Assembly (NCBI GenBank): GCA_028023455.1
Contig: JAQFVV010000506.1
Coordinates: 387,859-451,858 of the forward strand
From: Epiperipatus broadwayi
Lineage: Eukaryota > Onychophora > Udeonychophora > Euonychophora > Peripatidae
Length of the DNA stretch: 64,000 nt
Direction: 5' to 3'
A program made the translations under genes and the position numbers. Each line of letters begins with the position of its first letter. Within the stretch, counting starts at the first letter, position 1. The notes beneath the pieces are model-generated. The model was given only the letters and a program-made list of their open reading frames with translations. It made no database searches and was not told where the DNA came from. Shown here piece after piece: positions 10,794-21,120 of the stretch.

Positions 10794-11153
10794 CAAATGA
10801 AAGAGGTAGTTAATTTCTGACTCTTTTTTCGTTTATGTAAAACAAATCTTACACTTGTTCGGCGGTTTTGGTATAGCGCCATCTTTTGGACATAAATAAC
10901 AAGTGATAGCAGGTTACGTGATTAACTTGTATTTGTTTTTTCATAAATGTACCTTTAGAGTTTTCTTGCAATGATATATATTGCAGAGACTTTGATTATA
11001 TGGTGATTCTGAACTGAGATCAGACCCATATAAATATCTAGCTTGCTAGGCTGGGTTTGAAGACTTTACCGGTCTGAAAAATTCACGCTTGCAATCTGAT
11101 AGAAACGTTTTGCATAAACACTTGAGAGTCAGTGTTTAGATCTAGTTTCTATA

Positions 11154-11210
11154 CTCTATCTCCCACTGAGGATAGCAAACCAGCTTGAAATCAGCTGATC
11201 TGGGGGTGAG
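11154..11210 (+). ncRNA. Hammerhead ribozyme, array A copy 13
   Basis: Standard array A core and stems. Confidence 0.9.
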
Positions 11211-11570
11211 CAAATGAAAGAGGTAGTTAATTTCTGACTCTTTTTTTCGTTTATGTAAAACAAATCTTACACTTGTTCGGCGGTTTTGGTATAGCGCCAT
11301 CTTTTGGACATAAATAACAAGTGATAGCAGGTTACGTGATTAACTTGTATTTGTTTTTTCATAAATGTACCTTAGAGTTTTCTTGCAATGATATATATTG
11401 CAGAGACTTTGATTATATGGTGATTCTGAACTGAGATCAGACCCATATAAATATCTAGCTTGCTAGGCTGGGTTTGAAGACTTTACCGGTCTGAAAAATT
11501 CACGCTTGCAATCTGATAGAAACGTTTTGCATAAACACTTGAGAGTCAGTGTTTAGATCTAGTTTCTATA

Positions 11571-11627
11571 CTCTATCTCCCACTGAGGATAGCAAACCAG
11601 CTTGAAATCAGCTGATCTGGGGGTGAG
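11571..11627 (+). ncRNA. Hammerhead ribozyme, array A copy 14
   Basis: Standard array A core and stems. Confidence 0.9.
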
Positions 11628-11986
11628 CAAATGAAAGAGGTAGGTAATTTCTGACTCTTTTTTCGTTTATGTAAAACAAATCTTACACTTGTTCGCGGTT
11701 TTGGTATAGCGCCATCTTTTGGACATAAATAACAAGTGATAGCAGGTTACGTGATTAACTTGTATTTGTTTTTTCATAAATGTACCTTTAGAGTTTTCTT
11801 GCAATGATATATATTGCAGAGACTTTGATTATATGGTGATTCTGAACTGAGATCAGACCCATATAAATATCTAGCTTGCTAGGCTGGGTTTGAAGACTTT
11901 ACCGGTCTGAAAAATTCACGCTTGCAATCTGATAGAAACGTTTTGCATAAACACTTGAGAGTCAGTGTTTAGATCTAGTTTCTATA

Positions 11987-12043
11987 CTCTATCTCCCACT
12001 GAGGATAGCAAACCAGCTTGAAATCAGCTGATCTGGGGGTGAG
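11987..12043 (+). ncRNA. Hammerhead ribozyme, array A copy 15
   Basis: Standard array A core and stems. This is the last ribozyme before the array's right edge. Confidence 0.9.
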
Positions 12044-12193
12044 CAAATGAAAGAGGTAGTTAATTTCTGACTCTTTTTTCGTTTATGTAAAACAAATCTT
12101 ACACTTGTTCGGCGGTTTTGGTATAGCGCCATCTTTTGGACATAAATAACAAGTGATAGCAGGTTACGTGATTAACTTGTATTTGTTTTTTCA

Positions 12194-12204
12194 TATATAT
12201 ATAT
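12194..12204. repeat. Short (TA)n at the right edge of array A
   Basis: The last satellite base is followed directly by about five TA repeats. Confidence 0.8.
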
Positions 12205-12349
12205 GAGCCACATCTATAATACTTTAATAAAAAAGAACTAATAATTAATAAAAAGAATTAATAATAATTTTAAAACATGTTATTGAAACATTAAATTTTA
12301 TAATTTAGGTGCGCATCTTAAATATATACATGAAATATATATACACAAC

Positions 12350-12445
12350 AAAAGGAGCGGGATGGGAAATAGGGATTTAAACACAGGTTAGTAGGTATAA
12401 ATATGAAGCACAATCCTTAAGCTAAGATTTACTGCTTCAATATAT
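12350..12445 (-). mobile_element. Possible degenerate tRNA-derived SINE
   Basis: On the minus strand TAGCTTAAGGATTGTGC resembles an A box and GTTTAAATCCC a B box, about 30 nt apart. Both are mutated and the tRNA fold is lost. Confidence 0.35.
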
Positions 12446-13890
12446 ATAGAAAAAAAAATAAAAGTTTTTGAAAAATAGAAATAATGAAAATGAGAAAGCT
12501 ATATAAATTCAATAAAAAAAGGACTGAAAAAGTTTTAAATTATATTATTACAAAAGTCAATAATAAAATATTATATAACACTAATTACAAAAAACATAAA
12601 GTCTTAAAATTGATCTAAATTTTATATTTTGCTTTTTTTCTATCTCCTTTAATTTATGTGGTTTTTTTTTTTGTTTGTTTAAATTAAATAATATTTCTAA
12701 GTAATGTTTTTGTTTTCTTTTTACTAAATAAACAAAATATACAAAAAAAAAAGATCAATTGAAACATTAAAAAGTGTGAATCTTGAGTTTTATCATTATA
12801 TATATTACCAATGTAAGTAAAACACATATTTTATGATTTACTTCTAAAAGGCTTTCAACTGAAAGTTATAAAAATTTCCTATTCATGACCTATTACCTAT
12901 GAAATACTCTACCAGAAATAGAAACAACTGAATATTCAATCTATTAACTGTACCAAATGAATGAGCAACTTTACTGGGTAAGGAATTAAAAATAAAATTT
13001 CCTAACAATTACATAACCTTTCATAAAACTCTAATTCCAAAAACAAAAAAAATTAATCAAAGATAAATAATATTACTAAGAAGTTTTGTGAGTGAGAACT
13101 GCATAAATAAATATGTTATTCAAAATATTTCCATGAATATAACAGTCTCATCTATTGGTCTGTCTACCTTTGACCATCTTTTTTTTTTTTTTGACAAACA
13201 ATGTTTTCTTTCTGAAAAATTTTAACACACTATCTAATTGTGTATATTAGTGTATTTCATATGCAGCTATATCTTCCCAATAAAATAAGTATTGCATTTC
13301 TTTATACTATCTTTAAAATAATTTTTATAATATAAACGTAGATATTTCTCTCCAATGCTCAAGTTCACTGCAAAATATGTTTTTAGGAAGATTAGTAATG
13401 TTTATTTGTTTCACATATTCCAATCTAATGAAAATGTGATTTTAAAATGAAGAACTCTATAATATCATATTCACCATGCTGAAGAACATCTTGAATGGTT
13501 TTGAGATCTTGTCATCATAGTTTTAGAATGTTATGAAATATCTTTAAATAAAATCTCAACAATAGAAATTGGAATCTCATTTCCATGTAATAAATTGTGA
13601 TCAGCTTTTATATACAAGTAATTTAATTGTAAGGGTTTCTTAATGTGACAAAATATTTTATCTTTTAACTTGTTAAATGTTATAACAAATCATTAGTTTA
13701 TATTGCATTACATCAAAATATTTAAATTGACTGTATTCTCAAAGTGATAATAAGCTGAAGGTAATAACTGTACATTATTTCAAGCAATGTATTAGTTTTT
13801 AAAAATACTCTTTAATAAATATGATAGTATTTTTATTAATAGATTTTTGTTGGCTTAAGATTTGTACTGGATTTTTATATTTTATTTATT
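12446..13890. other. AT-rich DNA, nothing recognised
   Basis: Poly(T) and poly(A) runs only; no gene or repeat family was recognised. Confidence 0.6.
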
Positions 13891-13891
13891 T

Positions 13892-13942
13892 GTATACTTG
13901 AGTAATATATATATATATATATATATATTACTCAAGTATACA
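13892..13942. repeat. Near-perfect 50-bp palindrome with an (AT)n core
   Basis: TGTATACTTGAGTAAT and ATTACTCAAGTATACA are exact complements flanking (AT)n. It lies at the outer left edge of the fold-back element. Confidence 0.9.
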
Positions 13943-13945
13943 ATT

Positions 13946-14204
13946 TACTTAGAAAACACATCTATTATTGCCCATATTTGTAAAAGGAAAACTCTTTAAT
14001 ATATTCATTTTTTAATCTTGCTTCAAACTTTTATTCAATTATTAATGAGAATTTATTTATTTTCCAAAGATAAAATATAACTTGTAGAAAATAAATAAAT
14101 TCTCATTAACAATTGAATAAAAGCTTGAAGCAACATTAAAAAATGAATATATTAAAGAGTTTTACTTCAACAAATATGGGGAATGATAGATGTGTATTCT
14201 AAGT
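13946..14204. mobile_element. Fold-back (MITE-like) element with arms of about 120 bp
   Basis: The left arm (13,946-14,065) and right arm (14,086-14,204) are inverted copies with roughly nine in ten bases matching by eye, around a 20-bp loop. The outermost sequence is ACTTAGAA on the left and TTCTAAGT on the right. The RTE LINE interrupts the right side exactly at TTCTAAGT; beyond the LINE the sequence resumes with TAAATTATA, similar to the complement of the left flank (TATACAATTTA), so the inverted repeat originally extended further. No coding capacity. Its transposase family cannot be assigned. Confidence 0.8.
14192..14204. repeat. Target-site duplication, left copy (RTE LINE)
   Basis: GTGTATTCTAAGT here matches GTGTACTCTAAGT at 15,749-15,761, 12 of 13 bases, on the other side of the LINE. 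Confidence 0.8.
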
Positions 14205-14500
14205 CATCATCATCATTATCAACCATTATCAATCGCCTGCAGGATGAAGGTCTCTCCAAGTTCAATCCATCTTCTCTGATCTTTAGCTTCTCTTCTTCAC
14301 ATCACCACTGCACACTTTCTTATTTCATCCAACCATCTAACATGTGGTCTCTTTCTGGGTCTTTTACAATATCTTGGAATCCGGTTTAAGATTTTAATTA
14401 TCCATCTATTATCATTGCTTCTAGAAATATGTCCTGCCCAACTCCATTTCAATCTCTTAATTTTTTCAATGAGGTCAGTAACACCTGTTTGTTCTCTTAC

Positions 14501-15019
14501 CTATACATTGCGTTTTCGATCTCTTCTTGTTATTCCCAATATGCATCTCTCCATATTTCTTTGAGTGGTCTGAAGTTTCTGTATTGCTCTTCTATTAAGT
14601 GTCCAAGTCTCAGATCCATAAGTAAAAACTGTTAAAACACATCTGTTAAAAATTTTCTTTTTCAAACACATAGGCATATTTCCTTTTAGTATCAAGTTAT
14701 TTCTACAAAAAGCACTCCAACCAAGTTTAATTCTATGATTAATTTTATCCATTATGTTTCCGTCTGTATTAATAATCTGATCAAGGTATTTGTAACTGTT
14801 AACTTCTTCTAACTCATAATAATCAATCTTTATTTTCATATTTCGATAAAATCGATTAAACATTATTTTAGTCTTTTTAACATTTATCTTTAGTCCTATT
14901 TTCCTACTTTCATCTGATAATTCCTGCAACATTTCCTGCAGCTCTAAAGCATTATTTGCAAAAACAACTACATCATCTGCAAAATCTAAATGACTTAAAT
15001 AATCTCCATTTACTTTCAC
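14501..15019 (-). pseudogene. RTE reverse transcriptase, C-terminal fragment
   Basis: The 172-residue frame contains SHLDFADDVVVFANN, motif C with the catalytic FADD pair (codons about 14,972-14,977). It continues with LKINVKKTKIMFN, the thumb-like region EVNSYKYLDQII, and FTYGSETWTLNRR and TTQRNMERCILGI, conserved in RTE and related LINEs. It is in frame with the central fragment across the TAG at 15,032. It ends at a second TAG (about 14,501) where the family has Trp, and the same frame continues to about 14,230 with recognisable protein (REQTGVTDLIEKIKRLKW, then KRPHVRWLDEIRKCA). A TGA near 14,306 again falls where the family has Trp. Confidence 0.92.
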
Positions 15020-15031
15020 TCCTTTAGCTTC

Positions 15032-15505
15032 CTATTTTAATCCACAAAATACTTCTTGCAACACTGCTGTAAAAAGTTTTGGAGATATGGAGTTACTCTG
15101 TCTTACACCCTTCTCAATACTGACTTTCCCAGTATCATTATGTAATGTAATTTTTGCTGTTGCATTTTTATAAATATTCTTTGAAATATGACAATATTCT
15201 GGATCTATACCTTGATGATCTAATGCTTTAATCACTGAAGAAATGTTTATAGAATCAAATGCCTTTTCACAATCTACAAATCCAAAACATAATGGCACCT
15301 CATATTTATTTGTCCTTTCTATACCTTCTCTCAACACCTGGATATGATCTACTGTACTAAAACCATTTTTAAATCCAACTTGTTCTCTTGGTTGGTTGAA
15401 ATCCAATGTTCTCTGTAGATAAGTTGTAATTATCTTGGTAAAATTTTTTCTATAACACTGATAAAAGGCTGATAGGTCTATATATTCTAATATCTTCTTT
15501 ATCAC
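15032..15505 (-). pseudogene. RTE reverse transcriptase, central fragment
   Basis: From about 15,445 downward this frame reads KNFTKIITTYLQRTLDF, QVGFKNGFSTVDHIQVLRE, and FGFVDCEKAFDSI, reverse-transcriptase motif A with its catalytic Asp. It continues with KGVRQSNSISPKLFTAVL, motif B, where the usual Gly-Asp after Gln is replaced by Ser-Asn. The first 20 or so residues of the open frame are out-of-frame translation of the preceding region. It ends at a TAG (15,032-15,034) in the same frame as the next fragment, where relatives have Trp. Loss of the motif B Gly would damage activity even without the stop. Confidence 0.9.
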
Positions 15506-15719
15506 CTTTCTTAAATATTAATACTATTATTGCATTCTTCCAGTCATCTGGTACACCTTTATGATTTACACATTTGGTATATAACTTTGCTAAAATATTT
15601 TCTATTTCTTCACCTGCTTCTTTTAATATATCAATTGTAATTCCACCATTACCTGGAGCCTTTCCTTTCTTCATACACTTTATTGCATGTCTCACTTCTT
15701 CATTTAAAATACTGGGCAA
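15450..15719 (-). pseudogene. RTE reverse transcriptase, N-terminal fragment
   Basis: This 89-residue frame holds the start of the domain: [16 protein letters not shown] (the KxxKAPG motif), then [17 protein letters not shown], and [10 protein letters not shown], the canonical fingers motif of LINE reverse transcriptases. The frame stops directly after SVL at 15,450; the protein sense resumes in a different frame in the next fragment, so a small indel in the A-rich run near 15,445 broke it. The element's product copied its RNA into DNA at the nicked target. Sequence upstream of 15,748 is host DNA, so this is the element's first preserved part. Confidence 0.88.
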
Positions 15720-15748
15720 TTTGGAAGATGTAATAGATATAGGAGGTA

Positions 15749-15761
15749 GTGTACTCTAAGT
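15749..15761. repeat. Target-site duplication, right copy (RTE LINE)
   Basis: GTGTACTCTAAGT, partner of 14,192-14,204. Confidence 0.8.
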
Positions 15762-16666
15762 AAATTATAAAATATATCTTATAACTTATCTATTATATAT
15801 AGTAATTTAAAATATATTTTATATTCTTAAATTCTATTTATATTTTTTATCTCCATTAAAATAGAAACACTATATTATTACAAATTATTTTATTTAATTC
15901 AAAATTGCAAATTATTTTAGTTTTAAAAGTAAAAAATATATTGCTTTTTGGCTTTTTATTATTATGTCGTGATCAGTAATCTTAGAATCATATCCATAAA
16001 GACAGTGGCAGCAACATATCGTCCTCGTATTTTATTTAGTTTTTATTATGATCATTTAATTTATAGTTATATTTTGGTTATTAAATAGTAATATTTTTTA
16101 AATATTAAATTATAAATTGATATTTTTGTTTAATTTTCTCTGATTAGTACATATACAGTCATTTAATGAATCCATATTTATCTGAGATCTTTACCCTAGA
16201 GCAAAAATATCATATACTGATCAATAACCACATAATAATAGTTACAACTATTTATGAAATGGATTTCAGAGGGATAATTTAAGATTTATGTGAAATTAAA
16301 AAAAAATTGAGTTTTATTAAGACTGTATTTTAAAACTAAATCTGGTAGGTAGATGAATTATCCAATACATCAAGAGAGGTCTTCTATAAAAATATTTTAC
16401 AATAATTAAACTCTAGATTAATATTAATTTATCACTTATTCTATGATGACTTTTCTATATGTATATTTTTAAAATTTTAATTGATACTTCAGTATTTTTC
16501 TAAAGTTATTTGAATATACTTTTTAAAATAAAATTAAAATGCTAATCTAATAAATAAATAGAAAATTCTTAGCATATAGCCAAACCACATGTCAAATATG
16601 TGTATATGGGATACATTTTAATCACATTTTACACAAATAAACATATAATAAAATTATTGATAACTG

Positions 16667-16670
<4 letters not shown>
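15762..16670. other. AT-rich DNA, nothing recognised
   Basis: The first bases continue the disrupted fold-back arm; beyond that no feature was recognised. Confidence 0.6.

Positions 16671-16732
<62 letters not shown>
16671..16732. repeat. (TA)n microsatellite
   Basis: About 31 uninterrupted TA repeats. Confidence 0.97.
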
Positions 16733-16735
<3 letters not shown>

Positions 16736-19700
16736 TCTTCATATATTTTATCACTAGATGTAAATTCATAAAAATTATTAGCAAGATGTTACCCTAACAA
16801 TAAAACTGTACAACCTAATCTTATGATCAAATAAATTACTTTTCCACTAACATTACAAATCTAGTATCATTTTTATGCTACTGATATCAATGTTTGTTAT
16901 GAAATGAGTATCTTTCATTTATTCTTTAAGTTCTTATATATTGTGACCTTTTGGTTTGGCACCAGAAATATTAATTGTATTGTATTATATCAGTAACATC
17001 TGATACTATCTTATTAAAAAAAAATGAAATAACGTGAAATTTTTAAATTTTTTAATTTATGATTTAAAACTATGATTAGAAGTACTTATAGGTGCAATTT
17101 AAAATTTATTAGATGATTAGTAGCTTACTTTAGGGTATAATTAATGATAGGATAGGGGGTGGCTTGTTATAAACATAGTCAGATCAGTTTGAGTTGATGC
17201 TAATTTGTTTTATTTGTTCACAAATAAATATTTAGACTTGTTTGAGTGATTCTTTAGTTCATTTGCTTTACATATTTTAATTTATAGTATAAACAGTGAA
17301 ATATGTTTCACTCATCATCATTAAAATAGCCATTTAGTCATATCAGTTTAATGTCTATAGTGCATTGTTTGTAAATATTCCTGTATGTCAATATCATTAT
17401 TCAACTTCATTTTTCATTCATATGTTTCATTAAATCATTAAATATCACATCTCATATCCAAATATTTAATTTCATAAATAATAGTATTAAAAACCAGCTT
17501 AATTACATTTTAAGTGAATTAATGAATTATTGAACAATAATTATACTAGAAAATATTTTATTAATTAAAACAAGTGTTATTAGTTTTTATTCTGTTGTTT
17601 TTAAAGTACAGAATATTTAATTCTTAGTTCAATTTAATATTAATATTTTTTTTTATTTATTTAAAAGACAGAATAATCCCCCCCCCCCACTTTTCTTTCA
17701 TTTTCAAAACAAAGTTTCTTGCATAAATTAAGTTTTATTGTAATGGGAGGAGTAATTAGTCTCTGTCTGGTGATCTTTGAACTTTCTGATATCTTGGACT
17801 ATTGGAAGAGAAAAAGTGTGAGGTAATATTTTAAAAATCTATAACAAAGACAACTACAGACTACTACAACTACTCTGACTGCAACTACTCTCCAACAACT
17901 AACTACAGCTACAAACTATTAAAAGATCTTCCAATACTGTTTCATTTTTAAATTCATTTATTAACAAAGTTTGATAGTATAATTTTTTTTCTTCCAAAGT
18001 TCAAGCTGAAAGAATAAAATATATTATTGGTTCACAGATATGAGTACTTAAACCACACTAAGAGATACGTTGGTCCTATCCTTGGCTGACTACTTAGATT
18101 CTCCAACCATTATCTGAAATGCATGTAAGTGTTTATACTATATTATTTAAGTTTAAATTGCCACTATTAAAAGAAAGAATGGAAATGTATAATAGTACTC
18201 TATTTAAACTTTAAGTCTAATTAGAAAGAAGAAAGAAGAATGTTTGTTTATGTTTCAAAATTATTTTTCTTAAGTTTTAATTACAGTATTAATGGAACAA
18301 TTGCAATGTGTGTATACTTTTACTATGATGGGAGAATATGTGACCTTTTATTAAACATTTTAAGAACTCTTTCTAATAAATTTGATACTAGTTATAAAAG
18401 AAGATTTAAAAGGATGCGTATAAATCATTTAATTTTATTGTCATTATTATTAGAACATTTGTATAATTATTTCTATTTTTACCTATTTAAAAATACAAGA
18501 CTAAATGTGCAATTGAATGTATTGTTAATATTTACCCATTTTTCCAAACTAATAGGAGAAAGGAATTTATAAAATGGATAAAATTATATGACTTTGCTTT
18601 ATTAATTGCACTCCTCACTCATTGTCAACTCCTCTGTCTATAATATTGCCAACAAACTCATCTAGACAAATATTATTAGTTAAATAATAACATACGTTCT
18701 GAATGGTTCTAAAAATGTAAAATAAAATTTTTGAATATATCCTAGGAATGAAATATGAACTACTACTTTATTTGCATTGTAAAAAAATATATTGCTTAAT
18801 TAATAAAATTCCTCATATATAATGTCAACAGCAATTCATTAGCTGATAGCTAAGAACATTAAATCTGCTCTTATGAATTAAAATAATATTGTTTTGTTTT
18901 CCTGTAGGAATGTGTTTGTTTTGTTCATCAATATTTATATTTGTATGCAAATAATTATTATTACTTAAGAGATGACCAAGGGATGTCATTCATAAACTAT
19001 CAATAAACTTTTCGTTTTTATAACCAAGAAAGACGAAAAAAAAAGAGAACTTTATTCATTTATTATTTAATAGTATTTAGACAGATAGTGGTAGTTTAAA
19101 AAGTGTTTTATTATTTTTATTATTATATGTATTATTATTCTTCCAGAACGTCTCATTAAAGGCATAATATGAAGAAAATATTATGCTAGGTATTTTTTTT
19201 ATTAGTTTAATATTAGTTTTACCGTGTGTTAGATTATAACATATGTACGTGCGTGGTAAGAGAGGGAGGTGTCCATGAAATGTTAATAGGGGTGATAGCT
19301 CTTTTTTAAAAGAAGCACATTATATGGGTTCTTATATTATATCTATGCATTTTTCAACAGATTTAAATAATAATTATTTTCAATAATTATTTAACCTGGA
19401 ATATAAAGTTTTATTATTTGTCTAAGCCAATTTTTTGCTTTAGATGTGTGCTAATGTAAATGCACTATAAAAAATTATTTTGTCTTGTTTGCCAATAGAA
19501 ATTACTGCCTTGTTTTCCAACCATTATTAATATGTTACCGAGAAATAGTATATTATCAGATATGAAATATTCTTTATTGCTTTTACAATTAGTAATTGAT
19601 ATTTTGACAGTAGTTCTTTGCTTACTGTGATTTGAATGGTCTGTGTATTATTATGCTTGTATATATGTGTCCATTATTAAAATTAGCTATAATCATATGT

Positions 19701-19870
19701 CAATTGCAAGTACAAATGATATAAAGTTAATCGGTTTCGGAGGAAGAGGATGGCCAATTGTTTGGAAGGATTAGAGATTTATTTAAGTGAATTATTGTTC
19801 TTTATTATGCTTGAATGGAAATGTATTTTTGTGGCTATACATAGTAAATTTAGCAATGTTTTATAGTATT
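16733..19870. other. AT-rich DNA with a CAACTA-rich tract and one orphan frame
   Basis: A C9 run lies at about 17,681. A stretch rich in CAACTAC-like words lies at 17,840-17,920, flanked by imperfectly complementary TATTGGAAGAG and GATCTTCCAATA. The frame at 18,240-18,572 is described separately. No gene was recognised. Confidence 0.5.
18240..18572 (+). other. Orphan 110-codon open frame
   Basis: One of the longest frames outside the transposons. The product is rich in Leu, Phe, Tyr and Asn, has a hydrophobic N-terminal half and a basic patch (SYKRRFKRMRINH, about residues 50-62), but no recognised motif. Composition follows the local AT bias, as expected of a chance frame. No promoter, splice site or homologous motif supports it; I regard a real gene as unlikely. 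Confidence 0.12.
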
Positions 19871-19873
19871 TGT

Positions 19874-20192
19874 GGGATCGAGTAATCTCTCTCCTTTTGT
19901 TATTTGAATCTTTAACATGGGTAGATTGCCTAGTGTATTATATGGGATCGAGTAATCTCTCCATTTTCTGTGTATTGAAGTATTTTTGATAGGAGTAGAT
20001 TGAATCCTCCAGTTTTGATAGTATTATATGGGATCGAGTAATCCCTTCTTTTCTGTGTATTGAAGTATTTTTGATAGGAGTAGATTGAATCCTCCAGTTT
20101 TGATAGTATTATATGGGATCAAGTAATCCCTACTTTTCTGTGTATTGAAGTATTTTTGATAGGAGAAGATTGAATCCTGCAGTTTTGATATT
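19874..20192. repeat. Minisatellite with an 85-86 bp unit, about 3.7 copies
   Basis: GGGATCGAGTAATC recurs at 19,874, 19,944 and 20,030, and as GGGATCAAGTAATC at 20,115. The last two intervals are 86 and 85 bp; the first unit is shortened to 70 bp. Units share TGTGTATTGAAGTATTTTTG and GATTGAATCCTCCAG. Confidence 0.9.
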
Positions 20193-20839
20193 TGATATTA
20201 TGAATTAAAATATAGGAAGTTAAGTATATTATCTCCCTGATCATTTGGTGAAGAGATTTATTCCCACCAGTTTAGTTAGTCTCAGAAGTAGACTTGAGTG
20301 TTGTTGTGTTGATATTTATCTGATTTGAATTGTAAAAATCTTTTATTACCATTTGTTTATTGAATGTTTTCCAGCTTATACTATAGCCAAGTGCCATATA
20401 ATTTATTGATTAAAAAAAAGAATAAAAACAGAATAGATTTTCTTACAAAACAGCTGTAATAAAGTTAGTGATTAAAGCTTGATTGTCCATTGCCTTCATC
20501 CATATTATGATCATATTATAACTTCATAAGCAAACTGATTAGATTGATTAGAATTAATTATTTATTCTTTGACACACAGCATAATACAGACTCATGCATA
20601 AAGTGTTAATTTGAAATATATAGAAAAATCCATTATTAATTTATAACTTTAATTATCATTTAAAACATTTTGTAGTGATCATTTAGGTTTCATATCATCA
20701 ATTTTATCATTCAATCATCATTTGATTAAGTAAGCAAGCAAAGATAAAACATAGTTAATGAATAGAATTATTTATTTCTATTTTGGCAAAATAAAACATA
20801 GTTATTTAATAGAATACTTTACTTCAAGGTTGCAAAGAC

Positions 20840-21120
20840 AAAATACATTTAATTAATGGAGTTATTTATTTCATTTTGCAAGATATAGTTTGATAAGAAC
20901 ATATTTAATTAATGGAGTTATTTATTTTATTTTGCAAGATATAGTTTGATAAAAATATATTTAATTAATGGAGTTATCTATTTCATTTTGCAAGATATAG
21001 TTTGATAAGAACATATTTAATTATTGGAGTTATTTATTTCATTTTGCAGGATATAGTTTGACAGAAATATATTTAATTAATGGAGCTATTTATTTCATAA
21101 TATCAAAACATAGTTTGATA
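20840..21120. repeat. Minisatellite with a 56-bp unit, five copies
   Basis: AATTAATGGAGTTATTTATT recurs with few changes at 20,851, 20,907, 20,963, 21,019 and 21,075, exactly 56 bp apart, followed in each unit by TTTTGCAAGATATAGTTTGA. A more diverged unit precedes it from about 20,745. Confidence 0.92.

Larger units (their letters stand above)
7701..12193 (+). repeat. Array A, right part: about 10.8 hammerhead satellite units in inverted orientation
   Basis: Eleven hammerhead cores (CTGAGGA starts 7,832, 8,249, 8,666, 9,082, 9,498, 9,915, 10,332, 10,749, 11,166, 11,583 and 11,999) are spaced 416-417 bp apart on the plus strand. Differences between units are isolated substitutions and 1-2 nt indels, for example TAAACAAATC at 9,172 and TTCGCGG at 11,693. 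The array ends at TTGTTTTTTCA followed directly by (TA)n. Near-identity implies recent amplification or ongoing homogenisation. Together with 6,051-7,704 it forms an inverted repeat whose shorter arm is about 1.65 kb. Confidence 0.95.
14205..15748 (-). mobile_element. 5'-truncated RTE-clade LINE, minus strand
   Basis: The element encodes the reverse-transcriptase part of an RTE-type non-LTR retrotransposon and ends at its 3' side in an ATG/ATC trinucleotide tail (14,205-14,217), as RTE elements commonly do. It starts inside the reverse-transcriptase domain, so the apurinic endonuclease domain and 5' UTR are absent; 5' truncation is normal for target-primed reverse transcription. It is flanked by a 13-bp target-site duplication and lies within a fold-back element, so it is younger than that element. 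Three in-frame stops and one frameshift make it a dead copy. Confidence 0.92.

Noticed and set aside
6051-12193. CRISPR array
   Set aside because: Units are 417 bp and nearly identical throughout, with no short repeat/unique spacer alternation; the genome is eukaryotic.
14183-14635. Plus-strand frames over the RTE LINE (also 15,574-15,759)
   Set aside because: Shadows of the minus-strand reverse-transcriptase frames.
17681-17930. CAACTAC-rich tract as a coding repeat
   Set aside because: No frame remains open across it and the period is irregular.
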